This document shows, piece by piece, positions 12,423-24,497 of a stretch of 64,000 nt of DNA. The position numbers and the translations under genes were made by a program. The DNA comes from Paulownia fortunei. Lineage: Eukaryota > Streptophyta > Magnoliopsida > Lamiales > Paulowniaceae. The DNA lies in contig CM033111.1 in the NCBI GenBank assembly GCA_019321725.1, forward strand, positions 11,160,001 through 11,224,000. Direction: 5' to 3'. Every line of letters starts with the position of its first letter. Within the stretch, counting starts at the first letter, position 1. The notes under the pieces were generated by a model. That model saw nothing but the letters and a program-made list of their open reading frames with translations. It did no database searches and was not told the DNA's origin.

Positions 12423-12424
12423 AT
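12391..12424. repeat. (TA)n(TG)n microsatellite
   Basis: About six TA units followed by about nine TG units, directly at the right edge of the solo copia LTR. Confidence 0.9.
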
Positions 12425-15106
12425 ACATAGATAAAAATCTCACGTTGGTATAAACCTTTTTTTTCTTAAAATATAATTATCCAACAGTAAAATCACTATA
12501 CATGCTCATTTTTCATGGCCTAGGACTTTAAATCTTTGATAAAAAAGATGAATTAAGAGATAGAAGATGAAGGTGAAAAGAGAAAGTGAGGGATGAAGAG
12601 AAGGAGTTCCTACCGTGTGGCTGATGTTGGTTGTTGACGGATTAAGAGAAAGAGTTGAAAAAGACGATAGAGAGAGATGATATAAATTTTGTATTGGTTT
12701 AATTTTATCAAATACTTTTATTAAGTTTAGGAGGATATTTCGCTAAAAATAAATATATTTTTATTTTTAATTGATTGGGAATGATTAAACCAAAAAAAAA
12801 AGTGAGGAAATGACTAATTCTATACTTTTGGGTATGGGATCATAACACTAAATTATATATATGTTTGTGAATAAACTTAGAAATGACCGTTCCATTCCAA
12901 CTCTATTTCTAAATTCCAATCATGCTGCAAGTACTATATTAATTGAACATAGGATTTGAAAATTACATACTCAAATTTTAAAATGTAGGTGGCCAAATTG
13001 TGGAGGAGTTAGTTCACTTGTTAAAATATGAACGCAAAGGACTTCTTTTACTTGTGAAATCAGCGATGGAGGTATTTTCGGTCTGACAAACCACAACAGT
13101 GCCAAACCTAAAATGGGACAAGCACTAAGCAAAATAGGAAATAGGAAGAGAGATGAGGTGTTTTTAATGTAGGACAACAGACAGGGCTGCGACAGCGACA
13201 ACAGATGTGTTTTTTAACGGGGAAAATCACGGGGAAAGGGGGAGAGATAATGAGTTACAAGGGTTTTTTTTTTTTTCAAGAAGAAAAACATAATAAAAAA
13301 TAATAATAAAAGAGGAGAGATAACAGACGCGGCAACAATTGAGGTGTTTTTCGATGGGAAAATCACGCGGACTGGGGGAGAGGGTGAGTTACAAGGGTTT
13401 CTTATTTTTCAAAAAAAAAATAGAGAAAAAATGGAGAAACGAGAGGTATGGACAAGCTTAGAGTTTCAGTTAGTATTTGGGGGTATTTTAGACTTTTTAA
13501 AAGCCTAGGGAGTTCAAACAAAGTTTAAGTTATTTTTAGAAGTGCACACTAAGAAAATGGGGAATGGGACAGAACTCAAAAATGAAAAAATGCTTGAGGA
13601 TTTAATCCAAATAGCTGTTAATATAACAAAATAAACGTCTTCAATCATACTATAAGTTAGTTTTATTTATTCGAATTTCAATTTCAATTCTCAACGACTT
13701 TAAAATTTACAATTATCAAAATCTTTTGCATAAAGTTTTGGATAACAATGTACATTTGAACTTAAAAAATGAAATATGTATACAATTTATTCGTTGGTGA
13801 AACAGAGCTCAAAAGACTCTGCGCATATTTGTACACATCAACACATGGACTTACTTAGACGACCCGACGGTCCCTCCTTTATTAATTATACAATTATACA
13901 TAGATATGCAGAGTCAAACTTCAAGATATTGCTTTTTGATTGTGGCACATTTATTTCTTTCTTTCATTTTTTTTTTTAATGTTTCTCTCTTATTATTTTA
14001 TTTAGACAAACTGCGCCTTGTGTTCTCCATATAATTTTCCGTCATTTTCATACTTTTCGAAGTTTCAAACTTAAGTCAATTGTTTGAACGTCACAAGGTG
14101 CAATAACACTTCTTCTTCAATGTATGTATAACAAGATTTATTCCTAGATCATGAATTTTATTTTCTGTTTTTAGGCTAAAAGGCAAGGGAAGGTGACCAT
14201 TGTATCAATTTTTAGTGGGCATAATTATAGAAATTTCCCGATAAGAAAAGAGAGGGAGACAAGATCTTCAGATGAATATAAAGAGAAAGAGGGAGAAAAA
14301 TCCAAGTGTCCGGTAACTGACTGAAATGGGATTTTAAATGGATTGCAATAATGCTCAATATTCTGGAAAACAAAATGGTGCCTACTGTTGAAAATGGTGA
14401 CCAGCAATCAGTCCCTCTGCACGCAACTCCTTTCTACACTTGTGCATCTAAAGAGATGGATGAGAGCATAAAGTGCCGCGGTGGGAAATTAAAAATCGAC
14501 AGGCAACCAACAAATGATACGAACAGCATCTATCAAAAGAAACTTAACAGAAAAAAGGAAACTCAATCCAACTTCTCACCTTTCCAGATGTCTCTTTGCC
14601 CCAAGTTCTGAACAATAGTGGAGTAGCCATGAAAAACAACAAGCAATTACGATTCTAGAATAGGCAGGTGTAGGAAAACATAAATATTATTCATATCACA
14701 TAACACGCATAATTATATATTCGAGATCGGATTGAATATTCCAATATAATTAAATTATATGGATTCATATATCCCAAATCAAGCAAGTGTTGTTTTAATT
14801 GAAACGACCACATCCATAATCCATGGTTTCGAACCAGCCATCAATATGCCTTACTCGCATTGATAGATAACTATCAGAACTACTTACTCATTTTCACACC
14901 TCAAATTTGTAGAGTTTTATGGTGATGCTCAAATGAAATTTGTAAACATAAATTTTAGGAGAGAAAATTTTGAAAAGAATTATTTTTGGAGGTCACTTTC
15001 CATAGGAGGTCCTCTCAAAGCACATGCTCTCATTCAATTTAGACATGTCATGCTCTAAACATCATATAAACCTAAGTATAGTTGCTATCCAAATGCCTGA
15101 CCTGCG
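12425..15106. other. Unassigned AT-rich region, no recognised gene
   Basis: No frame with recognisable domains. 13190-13410 has a two-copy repeat. 14351-14611 is an open frame with unremarkable composition and no recognised domain. 14860-15106 is related to 50570-50660 and 51700-51830, so it is an older dispersed repeat into which the copia at 15107 inserted. Confidence 0.4.
13190..13410. repeat. Two ~85-bp diverged direct repeats
   Basis: Copies at about 13190-13275 and 13327-13405 share (G/C)GACAACA..., GGGAAAATCACG(G/C)GG, GGGGGAGAG and end GAGTTACAAGGGTTT. A 50-base A-rich spacer separates them. Confidence 0.7.
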
Positions 15107-17283
15107 TGTTAGATAGTAGTGCTCGGCAAGCCAACTGAATTGGCCGCTTCTATGCTCTTATAATTTTTTTTTTCATATTAATATCAGCTAATGAAAATCT
15201 TCATCTTAAATTCACCATTGTTAGAATTAGATGAAATCTCTAAATCATAAATTGCTACGAGCATGGTCTCATAGTATGACGATCATGGGATATGTCTCTA
15301 TACTTTGGTCTTAAATTAGTTTCTAATCGAAGATTCATTGAAATTGGACATTGATAAGTCTAATAAGACTTGTGGATATGATGCAGACTCAAAAGAAGGA
15401 TGCCTAGTTTCATAAGCATTGGTATAATGACGCTAGTGGTGGCATGCGATGCTTGTCAGCGAACAAGTATACTGAATAACCCCACTTGAAATTTTTCAAT
15501 TGAAAATTGTAATGCAAAATGGAATTGTTACGATATTATAAGAATTGGTCCTTAGGAATTGAGCACTATTGTAATATTATGCACGACATGTTGCATTTTA
15601 ATATATTTCCCAAATTGCATGACAATCATTAGGGGAACATGTTGAATGTAATATCTTCGTGTATGAAAATTAATGAATGGCCAACAAATGATCCCTCATT
15701 TTAATAGGTGAATCTTCTGTATATTCCATTGGACTTGACTAATATATTATTGGCAAAGGTTGGATGTAAATTAGATAAAGATTTTCTAATTCATCATAGA
15801 ATTAAGCTACCAGGAACACATGCATGGGCATTAAGCTATATAGGATTTCAACTAAGAATCCATCCTCTAAGTTCAATTGGGGATCAATTGACAGAAGGAC
15901 CTTACTCGCATGGTATTCGTAATCGAAATAAGTTCGCTACTTCTCCTAAATCTAGATAGTCATGATGCATTACTATATGCTTTTTATGATTTGTGAGTTC
16001 TTAAAATTAATGGGTTAATTCCAAGTGAATTAATTAATTTATTTAATTAAATCTCAAGAGTTATGAGTCAATTGCTAGCTTACTGGTGAATATAAAGGAT
16101 TAAAAATTAACTTGGACAAGTTTATTTCTTGCATAGAAATTAATTCAACTATTGAATTAAATTAATTAATATGGTTAATTAATGCACATAAATTAACTTA
16201 TATGTTGAATTAATTCATTTAATTGATGGGATCAAATGATTGGATCTAATTAGGTTAGATAGCCCAATTAAAATACTTAATTAATTAATTAAATCAATTA
16301 ATTAATATGGACCTAATTAATTTAGTTCAATTGATTGGATCAATTAAACGAGGATCTAATTAATCAGTAAACTTAAATCCATTAGGTGTGGGTTTGTAGG
16401 GAGCCTATTAGAAATTTGGATTGAAAATCTAATTTTTAGAGGAGATTGGATAAAAAATCCGATTCTAGAGGTAATAGGAAAAAAGAGAGTCCTTATAAGC
16501 TAAAAAACCTTTTCAATAGAGGTGGAGATAAAAATAAAAAAGGAAAGAGAGTCCAAAATAATTCTGGCAGCTATTGAGGGTGCTTTATTAGAAATCTATT
16601 ATATTATTAATTCTGGCAGCTATTTTTCCTCTCTTTTGGACGTATTCTATAGCAGATTTTCTGCACTAGATCATTCCCAAAAATATGCTCCATCTCATGA
16701 AGAAGACGTTTCTTCATGCTCTCAAAAATTCATCTTTCTATTCTTCCTTTGATCTCCACTAATTCGCCAATCCTTTTATCAAGTTTAATTTTTAATTTAA
16801 TTATTGAATTAAGAATTAAATTAATAATTTATATATATTAATCGTTAGTGTATTCATTTTCCTAATATCTTTCTAGAATAGAATTATCGAATTATAAAAA
16901 CTATTAACATAGGATTCAATTGTCTGTAGACATCTAATATGTGGATATCGTTAGAGGAGCAACCTTTAGGATCTTAGAAGCAAATCAATTCTACTAAAAG
17001 GGTTTGATAGAATTGATGACTTGATAATATGATCACCATGTGATAATGATTTGAATTATTTTGCATCCTTTATATTAATCGGGTTTCTCATCCTCTATAT
17101 CAATCGAAAGTGATTAAGGTAAAATTTCTGAAATTTTCCCACACTAGGTATTAGAAATGCATAATTTGATCAATTACACATATTTTTGGATGCATTTAAT
17201 TCACAAATGTTGTGTAGTTTTTTTTTGTTTTTTTTTTAATTTTTTCACCACATTTTGCATCCCAAGATCCCGTGAACCCAACA
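15107..17283 (+). mobile_element. Ty1/copia 5' LTR, plus orientation
   Basis: It begins TGTTAGATAGTAGTGCTCGG and ends CCCGTGAACCCAACA (TG...CA), 2177 bp. It matches the LTRs at 53071 and 60694 over the first part (TCTTCATCTTAAATTCA, TTAGAATTAGATGAA) and in the order of the TTAATTAA-rich blocks. A tRNA-iMet-type primer-binding site follows at once, so this is a true 5' LTR. No 3' partner was found in the window. Flanking target-site candidate: CTGCG (15102-15106). Confidence 0.85.
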
Positions 17284-17301
17284 GTGTTATCAGAATCTAG
17301 G
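17284..17301 (+). other. Copia primer-binding site (tRNA-iMet type)
   Basis: GTGTTATCAGAATCTAGG directly after the LTR resembles the plant copia primer-binding site TGGTATCAGAGCCTAGG with three or four changes. Confidence 0.8.
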
Positions 17302-19124
17302 TTATGTATTTTTAATACATTTACGATTATGTTTATTTGAATTTAAGAATTAAATTAAATATTTACACATACGATTGATTTAATCAATTAATTTCTTTAT
17401 TTGGAAATAATTTTGAATAAGGTTTCAATTGTTTGAACTTGAGAGAAAATCAAAACGAAATGAATTGCCATAAAAATCAATTTATTTATCAAGAAAATTG
17501 ATTTTTGGATTTAAGATTGCAAGATTTGAATCCAAGAATTTGATTCTTGGATTCAAAATTTTAAAATTTATGAAATCTTAAAACTCTTGATTCTAGAACT
17601 TTAAGATTTATGAAATCTTAAAATTCTTGTATATCAGGCAATCAATATCAAAAAAAAAAAAAAACTGAAGAAATTTGAGTTTTTGATCAAGAGAGTTAAT
17701 TTCTTGGTTTTTTTTTTCTTTTTAAATATGATCAAGAAATTAAGAGTTATTGGTCAATAAATCAAGATTTAATGAAAATTTTGAGGTTTTTATCAAGAAA
17801 AGGGCAATCGAATAGATTACAACATATGTTCCCGCACACACACATTGGATAGGTAGATTGCTCGTCCCTTTCAGGGGCTAGATGTTCTATCCACTGGCAC
17901 ACTAGCAAGGTAGTGCCTAAGGGCTTGGCATTCTTCTTAGTGCCCAAGCCAGGCAACAGTCGGGTGCCTGGCGTGCACGCAGGATGTGACACGACACAGG
18001 ACGGGACCCAATATGTGAATTAAAAAATAACTTTCATGAAAAATCATTTTTTTTAAAAGCTAAAATTATTAATCCCAAATTGTAATCGGTAAATTTACAT
18101 GCTTTAATTTTCATATGATTATTATTTGTTAAACATGTTGTGATTGGATGACCAAGGAGCCTAAACCAATGTGATTGGTTTAATTTTATACATGTAATAT
18201 TTTATCTAGGTTGTAAATAAAATGAGGCCTGTGAGTCTCGCCTTCTCTTGTTTTTATTTAGACTGAAATTTTGTCTACCTCCCCTTGAAAATGTTTCAAG
18301 GTTTGTTGTAATATTTCAAATGTAATAAGAGTAGAATTTGTGAGTTTATCTCTTTGTAATTTAGTGTACATTACAAGAAGATGGAAAAAAACAGTGGAAA
18401 AGTAAGGAATGAAGGCTCATGAATATTTGAGATACATTTATACAATAGATAGATCTATTTTTATTTTAATTTTTACCCGTAGATAGATCTTGATCCACTT
18501 TGACTCAAGTGGATCGCATAGGATTAAAACCCCATGATCATCCCTTTATTTTAGTATGTATGTGATTCATGTTTGGTTTATTTAATGTTCCTTATGATAT
18601 ATGCTTGCCGTAATTAGGATAGTATCCTTATGATGTATGATTGTCGTAATTAAGATAGTAAAAATTAAATAAACAAGATAAAAAATTTGTGAGATCTTTC
18701 ATTTATCTATTATGACCCTCATTTGAGTTAAGAACCTTGAGTGGTTTTATATCAAGTGTATATGGGTAATATTAGTTTGTATCAGATCATTCATATCTTC
18801 CATCCAACGTAAGTGACATATGATATGCTACACATTTAGTCCATTCGCCACGAGTCGTGGGATGTACTAAATGAAGGAAAACTGTGATTACTACTAGCAT
18901 AGAGATGCCCATGGGAAAGGATGTCTAACTGTTGACTACGAGTCGTTGGACATTTAGATACTTCATCTACATGGATTGATGGGTCAAACACTAAGTACCA
19001 TATAAGCTCATAAAATATGGCCATATTGGAAAGGGTGAGTTAAAATAGCTTGAGGTAGCAATTGCAAATGTGTTAACCGCCTTTTAGTTTTGTCATATGG
19101 GGTCATAAAACTGGGGCTTATGAC
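17302..19124 (+). mobile_element. Copia leader (untranslated region before gag)
   Basis: Non-coding. It shares long similarity with the leader of the copia at 55214-56650, including the stretch around 18100-18240 (GTGATTGGATGACCAAGGAG, AATGAGGCCTGTGAGTCTCG) and 18860-18960 (CATAGAGATGCCCATGG and the GAGTCGTTGGACATTTAG word). 17820-18000 is a local GC-rich island. The leader is cut at 19124 by a gypsy pol fragment and resumes near 21000. Confidence 0.75.
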
Positions 19125-20985
19125 AAGACTAATTGGCCTCATAACTCAAATCTGCATTTAGCTCTATAGGTTCATTCTTCAGAATATGAGATGGATTAGC
19201 AATATATTTCCTCAACATGGATACATGAAATACGTTGTGCACTTGAGATATTGATGCATGTAGGTCGAGTTTGTAAGTAGCATCCCTAATTCTTTCAATA
19301 ATTTGAAATGGACCAATATATCTAGGACTGAGCTTTCCTTTTTTTCCAAACTGCATAATCCCCTTCATTGGAGATACCTTTAGAAATACTTGATCCCCTA
19401 CTGCAAATTTCAACATTTTTCTTCTTTGCTCTACATAACTTTTATGTCAACTCTGGGCAGTCTGCATTTGTTGACGAATTTGTGTCACAACTTCTGTCAT
19501 TTCTCGAATCATATTTGGGCCCAAAAGCTTCTTTTCACCAAGCTTATATCAATGAACTGGAAATCTATATTTTCTACCATATAATGCTTCATAGGGGGCC
19601 ATTCCAATAGTGGACTGATAGATATTATTATAAGAGAATTCCACTAAAGGTAAAAATTTGCTCCATTGACCATGAAAATCTAATACACAAGCTCTAAGCA
19701 TATCTTTCAATGTTTGAATTATTCACTCTGGTTGTCTGTTAGTCTGGGGATGATATGTAGTACTGAAAGATAATTGTGTTCCCAATACCTTGTGTAAACT
19801 TTTTTTAGAACATAGACAAAAACCTTGAATCTCTATCAGAAATAATAGATAGTGGTACACCATAAAGTCTGATCACTTCATGTATATATATTTGTGTATA
19901 ACGGTTCATGGAATAAGTGGAACAGATTAGAAAAAAGTGAGCAGATTTAGTTAACCTATCAATGATAACCTAAACAACATCATAACCTTTAACTATTTTA
20001 GGTAATCCCAACATGAAATCTATAGTAATTCTTTCCTGTTTCCATTCTGTAATAAATAAAGGTTGCAAGGTTTCTGTTGGTCTTTGATGTTATGCCTTTA
20101 TTTGTTGACATGTTAAATATTGTTCTACAAATTGAGCAATATCTCTTTTCATATTTAGCCACCAGTAATGCGTTATCAAATCTCTATACATTTTAGTAGC
20201 TCATAGATGCATTGAATATGGCGTTGCATGTGCCTCTACCAAAATATCTTCACGAATGTTGTCTATATTAGATACATATAGTCTTTTTTGGAATCACAAA
20301 ATACCATTCTTTGACATCTGAAAATCAAAAGGCTTTCCTAATGTAATATCTTTCATCATTTTAGTAAAATATTCATCAACTTGTTGTCCCTATTAAATTC
20401 TATCAATCAAAGTCAGTTGGAGTGCCGAAGCTGCAAATTTGGCCTTCACTGATTCCTATTGTACAATTTCTACATTCATTTTTTATAGCCCCATTAACTC
20501 TAGTTTCTGAGTCAAAGATACAATTGCGGTAGTTTGTGTTGATTTCTTGGTCAATGCATCAGCCACAACCTTAGCCTTATTAGGGTGATAGTTGATAACA
20601 CAGTCATAATCTTTCATCAACTCCAACCATCTTCATTATTGCATATTTAACTCTTTTTGGGTGAAGAAATATTTTAAGCTCTTGTGATCAATATATATCT
20701 CACATCGTTCACCATATAAATATTGTCTCCATGTCTTAAGTTCAAACACTACTGCAACAAACTCTAAATCATGTGTAGGATAATTCCTTCCATAGTCTTT
20801 AGGTTGTCTAGATGTATATGCAACTACTTTACCATTTTGCACATCCTCACCTATTTTTGGAGGCATCACTATAAACCACAAATCCTCCAGTACCTGATGG
20901 AATAGAAAGAATAGTAGCTGAAGTTAACCTCTTCTTCAATTCTTGAAAATGTTTCTCACAAGCATCTATTCATCTAAATGTAACC
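19125..20985 (-). pseudogene. Ty3/gypsy chromovirus-like pol fragment (RT thumb, RNase H, integrase), degenerate
   Basis: Read on the minus strand. Near 20960 it has [14 protein letters not shown] and [18 protein letters not shown] sequence, the RT connection. RNase H lies at 20881-20636 ([20 protein letters not shown], then [11 protein letters not shown]). The integrase C-terminal part lies at 19416-19129 (KLSPRYIGPFQIIERI, QVHNVFHVSMLRKY), as in Tekay/Del-type chromoviruses. Frameshifts and stops separate the pieces. It begins and ends abruptly with no LTR, gag or primer-binding site and sits inside a copia leader in place of about 25-40 leader bases. How it got there is unknown; repair-mediated filler or template switching are possible. 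Confidence 0.85.
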
Positions 20986-21240
20986 CACAAGGAAATAAAA
21001 ATTTTTGAATTTCAATTTAGGAGGTGATGGAATTTGAATAAAATAGTGAATGACGTCTATAATTAAAGACTATATTGTAAATAGAAATTAAATGAACGAA
21101 TGCTTAATTTTCTGCCTGGCATAAGATAGTATTTATCACTAGTAAATCAACTTATATTAATTTAAGCACACATACAAACTCACCGGCCCAATCTATTCGG
21201 ATGCTTTCAAAGTTTGAGAATAGTTCTCGAATCCAAAAAC
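20986..21240 (+). mobile_element. Copia leader (continued) and start of gag
   Basis: GGAATTTGAATAAAATAGTG and following bases match 56690-56760 of the other copia, so the leader resumes here. Near 21176 ACAAACTCACCGGCCCAAT encodes TNKLTGP, the conserved N-terminus of this family's gag, but the frame breaks within a few codons. Confidence 0.65.
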
Positions 21241-21274
21241 ATCATAATTGTGTTAGAGGAAATTTTTACAAAAG

Positions 21275-21394
21275 GTTGTAGAGATGGCTGCCATAGATGT
21301 TGTGAAAGCACCTCTAACAAGTGTGGTAGACACACATTCTATAAATGTTGTGGAAGAACCTACTATAATTGTTGTAGAAGGATTAGGTCCAAAT
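21275..21394 (+). repeat. 24-bp minisatellite encoding an 8-residue VVxxxxxx period
   Basis: Five consecutive 24-base units, each starting GTTGTG/GTTGTA/GTGGTA. In one frame they read VVEMAAID, VVKAPLTS, VVDTHSIN, VVEEPTII, VVEGLGPN and then a stop. No upstream start with a convincing frame was found. A cysteine-rich frame on the same strand (21214-21456) is a by-product of the TGTTGT words. Confidence 0.65.
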
Positions 21395-21449
21395 TAGATA
21401 GTGCCTATGCAAAATTGGGGCATAGAAAGAGGAAATACAAGGATTGTCT

Positions 21450-22522
21450 TGCTTAATTGAACTAGAATGATTCTAATTCAATTTTGTACTTAGTTGAAAT
21501 TAACCATAAGGGTTAACAAGTTCTTCTTAGGTGTTGGATACCGGATATGATCCCATCTCTATAAAGGATTGTAGAGGATGATAATAAGTGATATGCTCAT
21601 AATTTAACACATTACCGACACTCTCAATAACATAAAATTAGGATGTTTTATCACATAATTAATGAATTAGTGCACTTATTTTTTAATATATGTGGTGTAG
21701 ATATAAAGTTTAAAGAAATGGGGTTGACAAATGAAAGATAAAAAATGCTAAAAAATTGAAGAAAAGTTAGGTAGCACGGCGCCAATTGCCAAAATCAAGC
21801 AGTGACCTCTAGCATTCTCGCGTTGTGGCACTAGAAGTTCACGCCATGGCGCTAGCCAGAGGAGGATTCTCAAGCCACAACCCCTGAATTTTGTATCGTG
21901 GCGCCACCTGCAAATATTAGGCAATAGGTTCTAGTATGTTTTGCACCACAGTGCCAATCGTAGAACATAAAAGATTTAGTAGTTGTTTTTATGCAATAAG
22001 TGGTTGGAAAAATGTGGATTTTGTCATCTTTCTTGTTATACACACTCTTGATACAATGGTTACATCATAATCCATGTGACACACAATGTATATACGCTAC
22101 ACTATCTATCATAGACATTAACCATTGAACACACTACACACCTAAATTTTACACATAATCCTCTGCACAAAAAAACACACACTCTTTCATATTTTACACA
22201 TACACACCATAAAACTCACACACCCATTCAAGAAGCTGGGAATTTACTTCAAGAAGAGGAGGATCTTACCTTGGGCATTGAACATTCAAGTCAAGAAGTA
22301 AAGACTATTTAGTGGGTTGTAATTTTCTTCCCTAGATTCTTCTGAAATTTGTTTAGGTTTGAAAATTTTATAAACCCATGATGTTGATGAACATGTGCTA
22401 TTTTCTTTATTTAAACATGAGCTAAACTATCTTTAGTCATAGCTTGACAAGCTATTTTTATGGATTTATGAGTTGATATCTTATTTGTGATTTGGATTTT
22501 GTTTGACTTGTGTTGAACATAC
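21450..22522 (+). mobile_element. Unclassified retroelement (LTR-like) remnant
   Basis: Non-coding. It holds the GC-rich words CACGGCGCC, GCCATGGCGC and CGTGGCGCCAC (21775-21915), then an AC-rich stretch (22130-22220) and a downstream stretch (22240-22520, TTGATTTATGAG-like words) that resembles the U5/leader part of plant LTR retrotransposons. No clean ends were found. The right end is cut by a copia LTR at 22523. Confidence 0.35.
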
Positions 22523-24178
22523 TATTAGGTTCGCGTGATCTCAGGTATGAGCAGTGAAAAATTAAAATTTTAAAAATAATATGCCATAACAATTACAGCA
22601 GTACCCCGGATCCAATGCGATTTTTAACGATCTTGCAATTTTCAATAGTTGTATAAAATAATTAAAGTTTTGATTTATACCTTTTAATACACTGCTATTG
22701 ATATAGAGATTGAAGCAATCGAATGCTAGCCTCTTTCTGAATTTTGGTTTACAGGGATCCAAGCATATCCCTTCTAAAGTAGTCCATACTTTGAGCACGA
22801 ACACAAAATCAAAATTCTGTTAGTAATTATGATTTTTTACTAACCTAGTTTATGGAGTGAGTAAAGTGAATATTAATTCTAACTATCAAATAATGATAAA
22901 AGAATTAATATTTTTGACAAGGGATGGAATTTTGGTGGAAAAAAGATGGAAGAGAAAATAATTTTTCTTCTTCTATTTTTCTCTACAGTCGAAAATTTGA
23001 GTACTATTATTGTCCTCTAATTTTCGACCCTCATGGTATAAATAGGGGATTCAAAAATTCCAAGAGTCTCACTCTTTGTATTTTTTGTCTCTTTTTGATT
23101 GGTTGGAAGATATTTAGTTTATCCAAAATTCTCCAACTCTAACTCTTTACTTCTTCCAAAGATATTTAGGATCTCCCAAAAATTTTAAACTCTTGACTTT
23201 CCAGCATTTTTCAACAACCTTCATAGGTCTCTCCTAACCGGCCTCTTTGAATTGGACTTAGACTTTTAAAAAAAATTCAGAATTAATCAAATTAATTATT
23301 TTAGCTCGAATTCAATTAATTAATTCCATCCAGTCCACCTAATCAAATTAGGCCCAATAAATAATTTAATTATTTAATTAAGTAAATTAATTTAGTAATT
23401 AAATTAATTTATGGACAACACAATTAATTTGATTCAATCAAATAATTGTTTCAGTCCAATTGGGCTTCATAATCTTATTTGGTACAATTAAATAATTTAA
23501 TTATTTAATTAAATAATTAATTCAACTAATTAAATTAATTTAAGCTTCAATTAATTAATCTCTATTAATTAATTAGATCCAACTCCTTGGATTAATTCAT
23601 AAGTTAGAAATGTTCCATCTCAAATTGTGTGTGACCCTTTAGGTTCACAACTAAGCTAGTAGTGGTCTTGTAACATTTGCAGCTTATGAATAACAATTAT
23701 TCTGATTAATTAATCTAGTTAATCCACATGAAATTAATTCCTTAATTTCAAGAACCTCACAAGCCATGGAAAACACCTAGCAAGTGTATCACAACTACCT
23801 ACACTTAGGTGATATAGCGAGTGAACCTATTTTAATTATGAGTATCATATACATAAGGTCTTTCATCAACTAATCTCCCAATTGATTCTAAAGTATGGAT
23901 TAATAATCAAAATCCTAATTACTCAATAACCATGATGTCATTTCAAGTTTCAATGACTCATGACGAATTATTAGAAAACCCTTGTCTAACATTCATCCCG
24001 CCTTGGCTAAGGACTTCTGAGTTATTAACTATGAAAATATAGGTGTTTCACTTATTCTGCTAGACAAGTGATGGATCATTTGTTTGTCACTCATTAACCT
24101 TCATATATATATATATATCATTGCAACATCCAATGTATCCCCTTTATGATTATTAGGCAATCAGAAGATATATCAAAA
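22523..24178 (-). mobile_element. Truncated Ty1/copia LTR, minus orientation
   Basis: It starts TATTAGGTTCGCGTGATC (decayed TGTTGGGTTCGC) and follows the 35836-38057 LTR block by block to AATCAGAAGATATATCAAA, where similarity ends. About 560 bases of the LTR end are missing. Gypsy element B begins a short distance beyond. Confidence 0.75.
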
Positions 24179-24497
24179 TGAAATATATTAACTAAAGAAC
24201 AAATATCAAAGTCCTAAACAATACACATCATCAATCAAGCCACATTATTCGTGCTTAATTTTAAACATTAAAGTTGGAAGAACATCTACGACTAAAAAAA
24301 TTGATAATTCATAAACTTGCCATGTTATGCAAAAAAAGGAAATAGAGGTGCGTCTCAAGAGTGTTAAAGTTACCTTTTACTCTGCCACCCTTTTCCAAGG
24401 TTTCAACGGACCTAAAAGAAAACATGATTGAATTTTTTTTATTGTATCAAAAAAACTAAAAAAAATATACATTGAACACACAAGACATTATATCAAC
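24179..24497 (-). mobile_element. 3' spacer of gypsy element B, left of the element A insertion
   Basis: From about 24290 to 24497 the minus strand matches the plus strand of element A at 32745-32910, between its LOG remnant and 3' LTR (shared GTTCAATGT, TTTAGGTCC(A/G)TTGAAACC, GAG(A/C)CGCAC). Its other half begins at 34370. Similarity fades left of 24290. The 3' LTR of element B is not recognisable. Confidence 0.75.

Noticed and set aside
14351..14611. 86-codon frame in the unassigned region
   Set aside because: Composition and content give no domain, and no splice or homology support could be seen; not strong enough to call a gene.
15708..15959. 83-codon frame in the copia LTR at 15107
   Set aside because: The LTR is non-coding in all other copies and the frame is not kept in the copies at 53071 or 60694.
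17762..17992. Minus-strand 76-codon frame in a GC-richer island
   Set aside because: It lies in the leader of a plus-strand copia, where the GC island is part of the untranslated RNA.
21214..21456. Small cysteine-rich open frame, like a defensin-type peptide
   Set aside because: The cysteines come from TGT-TGT words of the 24-bp repeat read in another frame. There is no signal peptide or regular cysteine spacing, and it lies next to a copia remnant.
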